A stretch of DNA of 64,000 nucleotides, taken from Pelobates cultripes. Its lineage: Eukaryota; Chordata; Amphibia; Anura; Pelobatidae. The notes beneath the pieces are model-generated. The model did not search any database. It was not told the DNA's origin and saw nothing but the letters and a program-made list of their open reading frames with translations. Position 1 is the stretch's first letter; each line of letters begins with the position of its first letter. The DNA is taken from contig OW240913.1 in NCBI GenBank assembly GCA_933207985.1, positions 262,170,783 to 262,234,782 of the forward strand, read 5' to 3'. The translations under genes were made by a program, and so were the position numbers. Shown piece after piece: positions 44,385-53,905 of the stretch.

Positions 44385-45646
44385 GCTCATCGTTCAACGG
44401 TAGCTGAGAGGCAGAGGCGTGAGACGGTCTATCTTTGCCCACGTTCTCTACGGCTGCACCCCTGAACTTCTGCGTGGACCTCCCTTCGTCTCGGCGCCAC
44501 TGGTCTGTTGTCCAGGAGATCATCGGCCTCTACGTAAGAAGTGCTGGGGTGTCCCCGTCGATGAGTGTGAACTCAGGTTCAGGAACGAGGAGGTAAGACA
44601 ACTGCTGTTTTAGACGGCAGACCCACTAGGGGTATACCGATTGTGCGGTAGGCCCAAAAGGGGTTTAAATCTGTGTATGGAATCTGCCCCCTCTGTCGGA
44701 GGGAAGGAGCGAAGGCGCACCGCTCGATCGAACGCTCTTTAGTAAGACCGTTTGATCTGGTTAGTCAGGCGGGGTCCTGTGTAAATAGCCCTAGCCGGAC
44801 ACCGGTGTCTTGTCTAGACTAGCGTTCTAGGGTGTATATTACGTTCGCTAGGTCGGAGGGACCGGGAGACTAAGCGGCGCCTGTGTAAATTCGGTTCGCT
44901 AGCTCTCAACCTATCTTGGCTAAGTGGGAAGGCGTGTAAATTTGGAACCCACTAGACTTTTGATAGAGTAAATAGACTAGAAGGGCAATTTTGTAAATTT
45001 CGCCCTCTAGTTCGCTATATGTGGTGTTTGGGCAGTGTGGCTAACCAAAACGGGTGTATATAGTTTTAGGTAGTCCATTCAAGGTACTGGCCAATAGTTT
45101 AGTTGGGATTGTAAATGTGTTAAAGATTGTTAGTAAAGTGTATATCTTGTTAGATAGCGCGAGCTCAGCCGTCTAGCGAGAGTGTTAATAGTGTGTTGCT
45201 GTATCATAGTGCACGGTACCATAACCCTGTATATTTACTGACACTGTATATAAGTACTAATCATTGTCGTCTATTGCATGTTTAACACCGTAACCACTAA
45301 TAATTGTATTGTGACCTTAAATTGTGCTTTGACCTATGCTAACCGTACTGTAACCGATACTAGTAAAAGACGATGTTACTGGGGTGTGTTATAGACGGGT
45401 AATTCATATATAGAGAATTATAGCGTGGGTGACTGTATAGTTTCGCCAAAGGGCATAATATTGATTATTTAGTGACTGGTGTAACAGCTGTGTGTGTACG
45501 GGAATTCCCTGAGTGATTATTGTGTTATTGTGTACGTTTCACTCGGTAACTGTACCACGTGGTGCTGTTGCCAGAGGAAACGGGTGTGACTGTTGAATAA
45601 GAACGCGTGCATAGTATTCGTTGTCAACGACGTTCCATTGACAAGT
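44385..45646 (+). other. Provirus leader (packaging region), 1.26 kb with internal repeats
   Basis: It is long for a gammaretrovirus. A strong splice donor, GAGG|AG followed by GTAAGA, lies at 44592/44593. From 44780 to 45010, TGTAAAT-type words followed by CGCTAG/CTAG recur at about 50-58-bp spacing (about 44780, 44833, 44883, 44934 and 44992), giving a degenerate repeat array. No long reading frame. RNA packaging and dimerisation signals are expected here, but none was identified with certainty. Confidence 0.8.
44592..44598 (+). promoter_or_regulatory. Candidate major 5' splice donor of the provirus
   Basis: AG|GTAAGA at 44591-44598, a near-consensus donor 208 bases after the primer site. 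It would join to an acceptor before env (51095-51096 or 51215-51216) to make env mRNA. Confidence 0.6.
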
Positions 45647-47474
45647 ATGGGCGCGTCAGAGTCAACGATTTCGGATCCCTTAGGTTGTATGGTAAAGAAT
45701 TTTAAAAAGGGATTCAAAACATGTGACTTTGTGCACTAGGGAGTGGCCTATTTTGGTTGCGGCATGGCCGCCGCGTGGCAGTTTGGATCCAACCCTGGTA
45801 CAGCGTGTACACGTGGCTGTATCAGGTAGGCCTGAACTTTACGGACAGTTTCCATACATTGATTGTTGGGGGCAGGCCGTAAACGACTCGCCAAAATGGA
45901 TCCGGATATGCCACGAGGAGCAATGTCGCCTCATGGTGGCCAGGACTTGTTTGTCCACTAGGACTGGTGTTAGGCCCATTTTGGACACGCCCCCTGAGTC
46001 CGAGATCCCTTTGCCGCCCCCTTACTTTCCTTTAAGAGGAAGTGACGCGAATGCAGGAAGCTCTGCACCCCTTCCCCTATTGCCCCCATCCACTTCCGCT
46101 TCCTCCTCCAGTACAGAATCCACCCCCCCTCGTATTAAAACTCCCCTTCCGGAACCAGGACCAACCCCCATTAGATCTGAATATCCTGATTTGGCGCCAC
46201 TTCAAACTTCCGGTCAAGCTTCTTCTAGCTCGGCTCGGAGTATACTATTCACTAACTTTTCCCAAAATCAAGTTCCCACATCCTCATGCCCTATTACCTC
46301 TCGACCGGAACCTTTAACTGACGCCCCTCCACGTAGCCCCATACTAACCCGACAACTGACCGGTACCCAACAATTAAAACATTATCAGATGCCTCTTCGT
46401 CTGAATCCTGGGTCAGCCTATATCGATGCCGCAGGTCAAATGGCACATGCTGACCCAGTCTTCGTATATGTCCCGTTCACGACTACCGATCTCTTGAATT
46501 GGAAGACCCACAATTCCTCGTACACTGAGAAACCACAAGCTATGACCGATCTGTTCACCTCGATAGTTCAGACACATAACCCGACATGGGCTGATTGCCA
46601 GCAGTTATTAATGACATTGTTCAATAATGAGGAAAGGACAAGGATTAACCAAGCGGCCATTAAGGCGCTAGAGGAGAGAGCATGGGCCGCAACACATTAC
46701 CCTAACACCGATCCTGACTGGAATGTAAATGGCGCAGATATGGCTCAACTTAAAGCCTATAGAGATGCTATAATTGCTGGCATGAAAGCCGGAGGGAAGA
46801 AAGCTATTAACATGTCGAAGACAGTTGAGGTGATTCAGAAAAGTGATGAAGCGCCCAGTGTCTTTTATGACCGATTATTGGAGGCATACCGCTTGTATAC
46901 CCCCTTTAATCCGGAAGACGCTGATAATTCCCGAATGGTAAACTCCGCCTTTGTCAGCCAAGCTTACGGAGATATTAAGCGCAAGCTACAGAAATTAGAA
47001 GGGTTTGCAGGTATGTCTATCACCCAACTAATGGAGGTAGCGAACAAAGTATATATGAATAGGGAAACAGAAAGTAAGAAAGAGGAAGAGCGCAAGATGC
47101 GTAGAAAGGCAGATATGCTAGCGGTAGCGATCGCAGGCGTAGATAGACGGGGCCCAGATAGAGGCGATGGTAGATGGAATAGGGAGCCTTTGAGTAGGAA
47201 TCAGTGCGCGTACTGTAAGGAAGAAGGGCATTGGAGGAACGAGTGTCCGCAAAGAGAGCAGTATGAGAGAGACTTACCCAGGGCAGGTTACGGAAACTTT
47301 AGAGGCAGAGCGAGAGGTAGAGGAGGCCCCGGAGGGAGTAATGGTAATAGAGGGAGTAATGGGAACAGAGGAAGTGTAAGGGAAGATAGGTACTATCCAG
47401 CAGCGCAAAGGTCCCGCGATAGAGAAGGTAGGGACTTTGTGGGATTGGCTGACACGGTCATGGAGGACTATTGA
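45647..47474 (+). CDS. gag: gag polyprotein (MA-p12-CA-NC), with a frame break near the N-terminus
   Basis: The likely start is ATG at 45647 with MGASES, a myristoylation-type start (Gly2, Ser/Thr at 6). That frame meets TAG at 45737-45739 after 30 codons. The main gag frame is open from 45696 to the UGA at 47472-47474 and has no ATG of its own near its start. In it are the matrix block REWPILVAAWPPRGSLDP (beginning about 45738), then the late motif LPPPY at about 46017. A capsid block follows (LLNWKTHNSSYTE; NPTWADCQQLLMTLF; RLYTPFNPED). The single zinc knuckle is CAYCKEEGHWRNEC at about 47205, with RG-rich and SNGNRG repeats after it. Gag forms the virion shell and packages RNA. The break could be a true mutation or a sequencing error in the A/T-rich run near 45701-45711. 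Confidence 0.9.
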
Positions 47475-47512
47475 TACCGACCGGGCTCCATCCCCCTTGG
47501 TCGAGCGGAGCC
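47472..47512 (+). promoter_or_regulatory. gag-pol UGA with downstream pseudoknot-capable sequence
   Basis: The stop UGA at 47472-47474 separates gag from pro-pol in the same frame, and the frame stays open afterwards. CGACC (47478-47482) can pair with GGTCG (47499-47503), and GGCTCC (47484-47489) with GGAGCC (47507-47512). The two stems interleave, the topology of an H-type pseudoknot. Gammaretroviruses make Gag-Pol by stop-codon readthrough stimulated by a pseudoknot just downstream. Confidence 0.65.
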
Positions 47513-50500
47513 TATGGTCGATGTATCAATAGGGGGAAAAAGGAGTGCGTTTATGATCGACACTGGTGCTGAACATTCGGTGGTGACTAATCAAGTTGCT
47601 CCTCCATCTGGAAGAACTATTACTGTAATAGGAGCAACTGGAAGAAGTGCTGAAAAACCGGTTCTTAAAAGTCGACTCTGTACATTGGGAGGCCACGTAG
47701 TAAAACATCAATTCCTTTATATGCCTGAGTGTCCAGTCCAATTGCTGGGACGTGATATGCTATCCAAATTACAAGCGCAGATTACGTTCCTACCAAATGG
47801 AACAACATCCTTAAAGTTTAATGGACCCTCAGGTATTATGACATTGTCCGTACCAAAGGAAGAAGAGTGGCGACTTTATACAGTGTTGACTAGCCAAAAC
47901 CCGAGGAGTGATGAATCCTTATTTAACATACCAGGAGTTTGGGCAGAGAACAACCCACCAGGACTGGCCCGCAATATTCCACCTATTAAAATCGAACTAA
48001 AACTTGGGGTTTATCCAGTAAGCCTGAGACAATATCATATTCCGCAGAAGGCTAAGAAGAACATCCAATCTTATCTGGATAAGTTCATACGGTATGGTAT
48101 CCTAAAATTCTGTACTTCCCCCTGGAACACCCCATTGCTGCCTGTTCAAAAGCCCGGTACAGATGAGTATCGACCTGTGCAGGACTTGAGAGCAGTCAAT
48201 GATGCGGTTGTTAGTATACATCCAGTCGTGCCCAATCCATATAACCTGCTTGCTTTAATTCCGGGCGGGGCTACTTACTTTACAGTCTTAGATCTCAAAG
48301 ATGCCTTCTTTTGCCTCCGAATTGCCGCAGAAAGCCAATGTATCTTCGCTTTCCAATGGGAAAATGCTGTAACGGGCTCGAAACGCCAAATGACCTGGAC
48401 AAGATTGCCCCAGGGGTTTAAAAATTCACCTACCCTATTTGGTTCAGCTCTAAGTCAAGATCTACTAGATTTCGAGTCTATCCCAGGAGAGTGTGTATTA
48501 TTACAATATGTAGATGACTTGTTGATAGCAGCAGTTACAAAGGAAGTATGTCAGCAAGCAACGCACGATCTACTACACATTCTCTGGAAGGCAGGATACA
48601 AGGTGTCAAGAAGGAAGGCTCAGTTGTGTTTGCCAACTGTCAAATATCTGGGATTCCATATCTCTGAAGGTCAAAGAATTATGGGGCCAGAGAGAAAAGA
48701 AGCTGTGTGCCAAATACCGATACCCAGGAATAGAAGACAAGTGCGAGAATTCTTGGGGGCAGCAGGCTTCTGTAGGATATGGATTCCCAGCTACGCGATA
48801 CTGGCAAAACCTCTGTATGCAGCTATCAAAGGTACAGAGCACGACCCCTTCTTATGGACTCAAGAACAGCAAACGGCATTCGAAGATGTGAAGAGGGCTT
48901 TGATGAGTGCCCCAGCATTAGGTCTACCTGACCACACACGGCCATTCTACCTGTATGTACATGAGCAAAGAAGAATGGCTGTGGGAGTATTGACACAGTA
49001 CTTGGGATCATGGCAAAGACCTGTTGCCTACATGTCTAAGCAACTGGATGCAGTGGCCAGCGGACTTCCACCTTGTCTAAGAGCTGTAGCTGCAGCCGCC
49101 CTGCTAGTAGCTGAAGCCGATAAACTCACTCTGGGTCAAGAACTTTATGTACGAGTTCCACATGCAGTACAGACGTTGTTGGATTACAAAGGAAATCATT
49201 GGTTTAGTAACAGCCGTATGACCAAGTATCAAGCAATGTTGTGTGAAAACCCAAGAGTGCATTTAGAGACTGTAAATACCTTAAATCCAGCTACCCTTTT
49301 GCCACAACCTACTGAAAGTCAACATGATTGTTTGGAAGTAATGGATGAAGTATTTTCAAGTAGACCAGATCTTCGTGATTTTCCCATCCAGAACCCTGAT
49401 GTTCAATATTACACCGACGGCAGTAGTTATGTAAAAGAAGGGATCCGCTATGCAGGATATGCAGTAACAACGATAGACAAGGTGATAGAAGCTCGGCCAC
49501 TGGCAAAAGGAACATCAGCACAAAAGGCAGAATTGATAGCACTGACACGAGCGTTACAATTGGCTGAAGGTTTAAGAGTGAACATCTACACGGACTCCAA
49601 GTATGCGTTTTTAACCACTCATGCCCACGGAGCTTTGTATAAAGAAAGAGGACTATTGAATTCAGAAGGCAAAGAAATCAAATACGCAGCTGAGATCCTA
49701 CAACTATTGGAAGCAGTGTGGGAGCCGAAAGAAGTCGGTATTATACATTGTCGGGCGCATCTGAGAGGAGATGGTGATGTAACCAAAGGGAATCGGATGG
49801 CAGATAGTGCAGCTAAGCGTGCTGCTGAATCAGGAAGACAGGAATATGTGGGGCATATAGCTGCTCTTATACCAACTCCACTGTCTCAATGGACTCCAAT
49901 TTATACAGCTCAAGAAGAGGAGTGGTTAAGGACTGAACCTGGAAAGTATTTGGAGAACAAATGGTATCAGTTAGAAGATGGAAGAATAGTTATTCCAGCA
50001 TCACTAGCGGTAGAAATTGTCCAAAACTATCATAACGGGACACATTCTGGGAGAGACAGTACAGAAGAATCTCTCAGAAAACATTTCTACATACCAAGAT
50101 TGTCCAACTTGACTCAGGCCATTGTACGTAGATGTGTAACGTGTGCTAAAAATAATGCAAGACAAGGACCAGTAAAGCCACCAGGAGTCCAGTTTATGGG
50201 GGGACTTCCCATGTCCGATTTACAAATTGACTATACAGTGATGCCTAAATCGGGTGGACATCGCTACCTGCTGGTAGTGGTGTGCACCTATTCAGGCTGG
50301 GTAGAAGCATGTCCTACTCGTACAGAGAAAGCAGGAGAAGTCGTGAGATTCCTGCTACGAGAAATAATACCCCGATATGGACTACCCTGCTCTATAGGAT
50401 CGGACAATGGTCCAGCTTTTGTTCATCAGTGCCTACAACAATTGACTCATATGCTTGGTATAAAGTGGAGGCTTCATACGGCATATAGACCCCAGAGTTC

Positions 50501-51059
50501 TGGTAAGGTAGAGAGAATGAATAGAACTATTAAGAATCAGTTGGCTAAAATGTGTCAGGAAACCCAACTTAAGTGGAACGTTCTCTTGCCCATAGCTCTA
50601 TTGCGAATCCGTAGTACACCTACCAGAAGGATGGGCCTCTCTCCTTTTGAAATCATGTACGGGCGACCACCTCCCGTGCTTGGTAACTTAAGGGGGGATT
50701 TGAGTCAGTTGGGAGAAGGAATTACCCGGCAGCAGGTTGTAGAGTTGGGTAAGACTATGGAGGAGGTACAGAAATGGGTACAAGATAGATTACCTGTGAA
50801 TATTTATCCCCCAATTCATAGTTACCACCCAGGCGACCAAGTGTGGATTAAAGAGTGGAATAATGTGCCGTTAGGGCCCAAGTGGAGAGGTCCTTATGTT
50901 GTTCTTCTGTCTACCCCTACAGCGATAAAAGTAGCCGAAGTGGCTCCGTGGATACATCACTCCAGGGTTAAACCAGCAGCAGCCGATTCCTGGCAAGTTA
51001 CAGCAAATCCAGAGAATCCCTGCAAGATCCGGTTAAAACGCACGACTCAGTCGGAGTGA
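47475..51059 (+). CDS. pol: pro-pol: protease, reverse transcriptase, RNase H, integrase
   Basis: Open from the codon after UGA; the first ATG is at 47514 and residues are counted from it. The protease active site is IDTGAEHS (Asp16), with LLGRDMLSKL closing the domain. RT has LDLKDAFF, LPQGFKNSPTLF and QYVDDLL (Y332-D335). RNase H has YYTDGSS (Asp635) and YTDSKYA. The integrase zinc domain has His840, His844, Cys874 and Cys877. The catalytic triad is Asp906, Asp964, Glu1000 (35 residues between the last two). The C-terminal KWRGPYVVLL (GPY/F-like) fits gammaretroviruses. Roughly 1190 residues, full length, with no stop. It should be expressed as Gag-Pol by readthrough. All catalytic residues that I can check are present. 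Confidence 0.95.
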   Translation, partial: YRPGSIPLGRAEPMVDVSIGGKRSAFMIDTGAEHSVVTNQVAPPSGRTITVIGATGRSAEKPVLKSRLCTLGGHVVKHQFLYMPECPVQLLGRDMLSKLQAQITFLPNGTTSLKFNGPSGIMTLSVPKEEEWRLYTVLTSQNPRSDESLFNIPGVWAENNPPGLARNIPPIKIELKLGVYPVSLRQYHIPQKAKKNIQSYLDKFIRYGILKFCTSPWNTPLLPVQKPGTDEYRPVQDLRAVNDAVVSIHPVVPNPYNLLALIPGGATYFTVLDLKDAFFCLRIAAESQCIFAFQWENAVTGSKRQMTWTRLPQGFKNSPTLFGSALSQDLLDFESIPGECVLLQYVDDLLIAAVTKEVCQQATHDLLHILWKAGYKVSRRKAQLCLPTVKYLGFHISEGQRIMGPERKEAVCQIPIPRNRRQVREFLGAAGFCRIWIPSYAILAKPLYAAIKGTEHDPFLWTQEQQTAFEDVKRALMSAPALGLPDHTRPFYLYVHEQRRMAVGVLTQYLGSWQRPVAYMSKQLDAVASGLPPCLRAVAAAALLVAEADKLTLGQELYVRVPHAVQTLLDYKGNHWFSNSRMTKYQAMLCENPRVHLETVNTLNPATLLPQPTESQHDCLEVMDEVFSSRPDLRDFPIQNPDVQYYTDGSSYVKEGIRYAGYAVTTIDKVIEARPLAKGTSAQKAELIALTRALQLAEGLRVNIYTDSKYAFLTTHAHGALYKERGLLNSEGKEIKYAAEILQLLEAVWEPKEVGIIHCRAHLRGDGDVTKGNRMADSAAKRAAESGRQEYVGHIAALIPTPLSQWTPIYTAQEEEWLRTEPGKYLENKWYQLEDGRIVIPASLAVEIVQNYHNGTHSGRDSTEESLRKHFYIPRLSNLTQAIVRRCVTCAKNNARQGPVKPPGVQFMGGLPMSDLQIDYTVMPKSGGHRYLLVVVCTYSGWVEACPTRTEKAGEVVRFLLREIIPRYGLPCSIGSDNGPAFVHQCLQQLTHMLGIKWRLHTAYRPQSSGKVERMNRTIKNQLAKMCQETQLKWNVLLPIALLRIRSTPTRRMGLSPFEIMYGRPPPVLGNLRGDLSQLGEGITRQQVVELGKTMEEVQKWVQDRLPVNIYPPIHSYHPGDQVWIKEWNNVPLGPKWRGPYVVLLSTPTAIKVAEVAPWIHHSRVKPAAADSWQVTANPENPCKIRLKRTTQSE

Positions 51060-51080
51060 CGAGGAACCTTGTAGATTACA

Positions 51081-51216
51081 AATTTTATTGTTTCAGAGAC
51101 TTGGTAAGTGAGTGAGAAGGCCATAATAAAGCCTGTCCACTCACCAACGAGTGTATAAGTCAGGGAAAGTCTTGAGGGGACCCCTGTGAAGACGAGCAGA
51201 ACTCCATTCCCTGCAG
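51081..51216 (+). promoter_or_regulatory. env splice acceptors and internal donor
   Basis: TTTTATTGTTTCAG ends at 51096, 37 bases after the pol stop and a good acceptor. Seven bases later TTG|GTAAGTGAG (GT at 51104-51105) is a near-perfect donor. CTCCATTCCCTGCAG ending at 51216 is a second acceptor. No ATG precedes the env ATG at 51266. Either acceptor could make env mRNA; the pair could also define a tiny exon or alternative leader. Confidence 0.5.
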
Positions 51217-51265
51217 TCCTTACATCCTGGAAGCTGAGGTGCCTTCACACGGACGAAGACTGAGG

Positions 51266-53347
51266 ATGACGACGAAAGATGTATTTTTAATAATGTTTAT
51301 TTATGTGTATTTTTATATTCAGGAAGGTAGAGGTACCAACACTCCTAGCTGTGAGGTATGCATTAAGACTACAAGAACAGGTAACCATATATCCCAGACC
51401 CTAATTTGGCATTCGCAATATGAGTGTAAAGGAGATGTATCAAGATGTAGATACTTAAATATAGAATATAGTGTGTGTCATTTAGGAGTAGGAGAACCTA
51501 AGTGCTTCAGTCCTGAGTATCAACCCCGTACAATTTGGTTGACTCTCAGAAATGGAGATTCTCAGGGGACCCTAATTAATAAGACGGTATTAAAATCCGT
51601 ATATTCTTCAGGTGCTCTGCTATTTGATGCGTGTAAAGCAATATCAAGTGGTAGAAAGCCGTGGAATGTATGTGGGGATCTTAGATGGGAGAGGACGTAT
51701 GGGTCTAACGATAAATATATTTGTCCCAGTAGTAAAAATAAATATGTAAGTCCAAGATGCCCAAATAGAGATTATAACTTCTGCCCATATTGGTCTTGTG
51801 TGGGGTGGGCGACTTGGGGACAGACAGCAGACAAGGACATGATTGTGACTAAGTTGCCTACTGATCCATATTGTAAGTCTATGGAATGCAATCCAATCCA
51901 TATACTTATAAATAACCCTGACAAGTTCTTAGATAAATATGGTAATTTATTTGGGTTTCAAATATATGGGACGGGTTTAGACCCTGGGACAATATTGTTT
52001 ATAGGGATAGAGACTGATACGGTAACCTCCCAAACTCATCAAGTATACCATTCCTTTTATGAAGAGATGAGCATAGATAATAAGATCCCCCATAATGCTA
52101 AAAACTTGTTCATTGATTTAGCCGAGAGTATTGCCGGTAGTCTTAATGTTACCAACTGCTATGTGTGTGGAGGTACTAACATGGGAGACCAATGGCCTTG
52201 GGAAGCAAAGGAGGTAATGTCCGGTTCTGAGGCAGTTGACCAATTAATATCTACACAAGCCGACTATCATATGAGTGTTAGAGGTAAATCTGAGTGGAGA
52301 TTGAAGACCTCCATCATAGGTTATGTTTGCATAGCGAGGAAAGGAATGATGTATAATACTTCTGTAGGAGAATTAACTTGTCTAGGGCAAAAAGCTTATG
52401 ATGATGATACAAAGAATACAACTTGGTGGTCGGCTTCAAATGTCTCAGAACCATCTAACCCGTTTGCAAGATATGCCAATTTAAAGGACGTATGGTTTGA
52501 TCTATCCATCACATCTAACTGGAGAGCCCCAGCGAATTTGTACTGGATCTGTGGTAAGAAGGCCTATTCGGAGTTACCACAGGACTGGGAAGGGGCATGT
52601 GTGTTGGGTATGTTAAAACCATCCTTCTTCTTGTTGCCTATTGAAACAGGTGAGACTTTAGGTGTTAAAGTGTATGATGTGAATCATAGGAAGAAAAGGG
52701 GACCCATAGAGATAGGTGCCTGGGAAGATAATGAATGGCCTCCCCAGCGTATTATAGATTATTATGGGCCAGCCACGTGGGCAGAGGATGGTACCTTTGG
52801 TTATAGAACCCCTATTTATATGCTCAACCGCATTATAAGGTTACAGGCGGTGGTTGAGATCATTACTAACGAGACATCACAAGCGCTCAATCTTCTAGCG
52901 AAGCATAATACCAGGATGAGGACAGCAGTTTACCAAAATAGATTAGCCTTGGATTATCTTTTGGCAGTAGAGGGAGGTGTATGTGGGAAGTTTAACCTGA
53001 GCAATTGCTGTCTTCAAATAGATGACGAAGGGCAAGCAATAGCTGAGCTTACTAGCCATATGGTTAAACTAGCGCATGTGCCTACTCAGGTATGGAAAGG
53101 GTACAATCCAAGTAGTTGGTTTGGTAGCTGGTATGAGTGGTTTGGAGGGCTTAAGGCAGTGGTAGGTGGAGTCCTACTGATTTTAATGTTGTGTCTACTC
53201 CTGCCGTGTCTTATACCCTTAGTAGTTAGGTCTGTGCAAAGCCTGATAGAAAATATAGCAGAGAGGAAGGCTGCTGCACAGATAATGGCAATTTATAAAT
53301 ATAAGGCTCTAGATCAGGGAGAACCAATGCAGGAAGACGAGTGTTGA
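51266..53347 (+). CDS. env: env glycoprotein (SU and TM), intact
   Basis: ATG at 51266 (ATGACGACG); 693 residues and no stop. The signal peptide is about residues 1-22 with hydrophobic FLIMFIYVYFYI. In SU, FCPYWSCVGWATW (about 172) resembles the YC-x-x-WGCETTG block of gammaretroviral SU, and CYVC (Cys298, Cys301) is the CxxC disulfide-exchange motif. The furin-type site is RKKR at 475-478. In TM there is a heptad region, then QNRLALDYLLAVEGGVCG followed by NLSNCC: Cys573 and Cys581-582, a CX7CC spacing rather than the usual CX6CC. The membrane anchor is about 629-655 (VVGGVLLILMLCLLL), with a tail of about 38 residues. Several N-x-S/T sites. It would mediate receptor binding and fusion; function not tested. 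Confidence 0.95.
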   Translation: MTTKDVFLIMFIYVYFYIQEGRGTNTPSCEVCIKTTRTGNHISQTLIWHSQYECKGDVSRCRYLNIEYSVCHLGVGEPKCFSPEYQPRTIWLTLRNGDSQGTLINKTVLKSVYSSGALLFDACKAISSGRKPWNVCGDLRWERTYGSNDKYICPSSKNKYVSPRCPNRDYNFCPYWSCVGWATWGQTADKDMIVTKLPTDPYCKSMECNPIHILINNPDKFLDKYGNLFGFQIYGTGLDPGTILFIGIETDTVTSQTHQVYHSFYEEMSIDNKIPHNAKNLFIDLAESIAGSLNVTNCYVCGGTNMGDQWPWEAKEVMSGSEAVDQLISTQADYHMSVRGKSEWRLKTSIIGYVCIARKGMMYNTSVGELTCLGQKAYDDDTKNTTWWSASNVSEPSNPFARYANLKDVWFDLSITSNWRAPANLYWICGKKAYSELPQDWEGACVLGMLKPSFFLLPIETGETLGVKVYDVNHRKKRGPIEIGAWEDNEWPPQRIIDYYGPATWAEDGTFGYRTPIYMLNRIIRLQAVVEIITNETSQALNLLAKHNTRMRTAVYQNRLALDYLLAVEGGVCGKFNLSNCCLQIDDEGQAIAELTSHMVKLAHVPTQVWKGYNPSSWFGSWYEWFGGLKAVVGGVLLILMLCLLLPCLIPLVVRSVQSLIENIAERKAAAQIMAIYKYKALDQGEPMQEDEC

Positions 53348-53454
53348 AGATTCACATCATAGGATAAGTCTGGTCTGGTTCAAAGGTAACTTGTGGTGTA
53401 TGCAAACCAAGGTTAAGTGATGCCTCAAGTAATTGTAAAATATCAAGAGGCATC
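53348..53454 (+). other. env-3' LTR spacer
   Basis: About 107 bases with no reading frame between the env stop and the polypurine tract; no accessory gene. Confidence 0.7.
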
Positions 53455-53465
53455 AAAGGGGGGAA
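53455..53465 (+). other. Polypurine tract
   Basis: AAAGGGGGGAA directly before the 3' LTR; the primer for plus-strand DNA. Confidence 0.93.
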
Positions 53466-53901
53466 TGTGGTGGAATCTCGGTAAAAATAAATTTAGTAGG
53501 CCGAGATTACCACGTGGCATGTGTACGTGCATATGCTGACGTATCGATCAGTTGGTTGCACGAGGCAAGATACGATCAGTAGTGTACGGAGCATGTGCAA
53601 GAATACAGGATGTAGTATTCCCCTCCTCCATTGTGCTGGACAAGCCATGCGGTCAAGCAGGAAGTTAATTCTTATTTGTAATGATTGGTCAAGAGAATGT
53701 GCGGGTGGAGCTTAATATGGGAGGAGTTATGTGCCTATATAGGGAGCCTGCACTATTGTTCAGGGCTCAGAACTTGCTGTATTTTTGGTGACATTAGTCC
53801 CTCTGAGTCCCGATCGGTGATCCAATAAAGAATCTCTTCCTTCCTGAAGAAACCTGTGTCCATCTCTCTGTGCTTTGCTTCCGTCAGTTTCTCCGGTATC
53901 A
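53466..53901 (+). repeat. Provirus 3' LTR
   Basis: 436 bp, the same as 43929-44364 except C at 53502 where the 5' copy has A at 43965. The C completes an 8-bp stem (AATCTCGG/CCGAGATT). Confidence 0.97.
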
Positions 53902-53905
53902 ATAC
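53902..53905. repeat. Provirus target-site duplication, right (ATAC)
   Basis: ATAC equals 43925-43928. Confidence 0.93.

Larger units (their letters stand above)
43929..53901 (+). mobile_element. Young gammaretrovirus-like endogenous provirus (9973 bp)
   Basis: Order: 5' LTR, tRNA-Gly primer site, long leader, gag, UGA, pro-pol in the same frame, env, polypurine tract, 3' LTR, with a 4-bp target duplication. The LTRs differ at one of 436 positions (43965 A versus 53502 C), so integration is recent. Gammaretroviral traits: one CCHC zinc knuckle, PPPY in gag, gag-pol in one frame with a stop between, an integrase with a GPY/F-type tail, and an env with CxxC and a TM cysteine motif. The break is confined to the first part of gag as far as I can see. 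Orientation is antisense to NT5DC1. Confidence 0.97.

Noticed and set aside
44419..44613. Short open frame in the viral leader as an accessory gene
   Set aside because: 65 codons, no motif, overlaps the candidate splice donor; the twin in the LTR (43984-44178, 53521-53715) is also a chance frame.
47514..51059. pol as a separately initiated gene at ATG 47514
   Set aside because: The frame is open back to the gag UGA and gammaretroviral pol is made by readthrough; the ATG is an ordinary internal Met just upstream of the protease.
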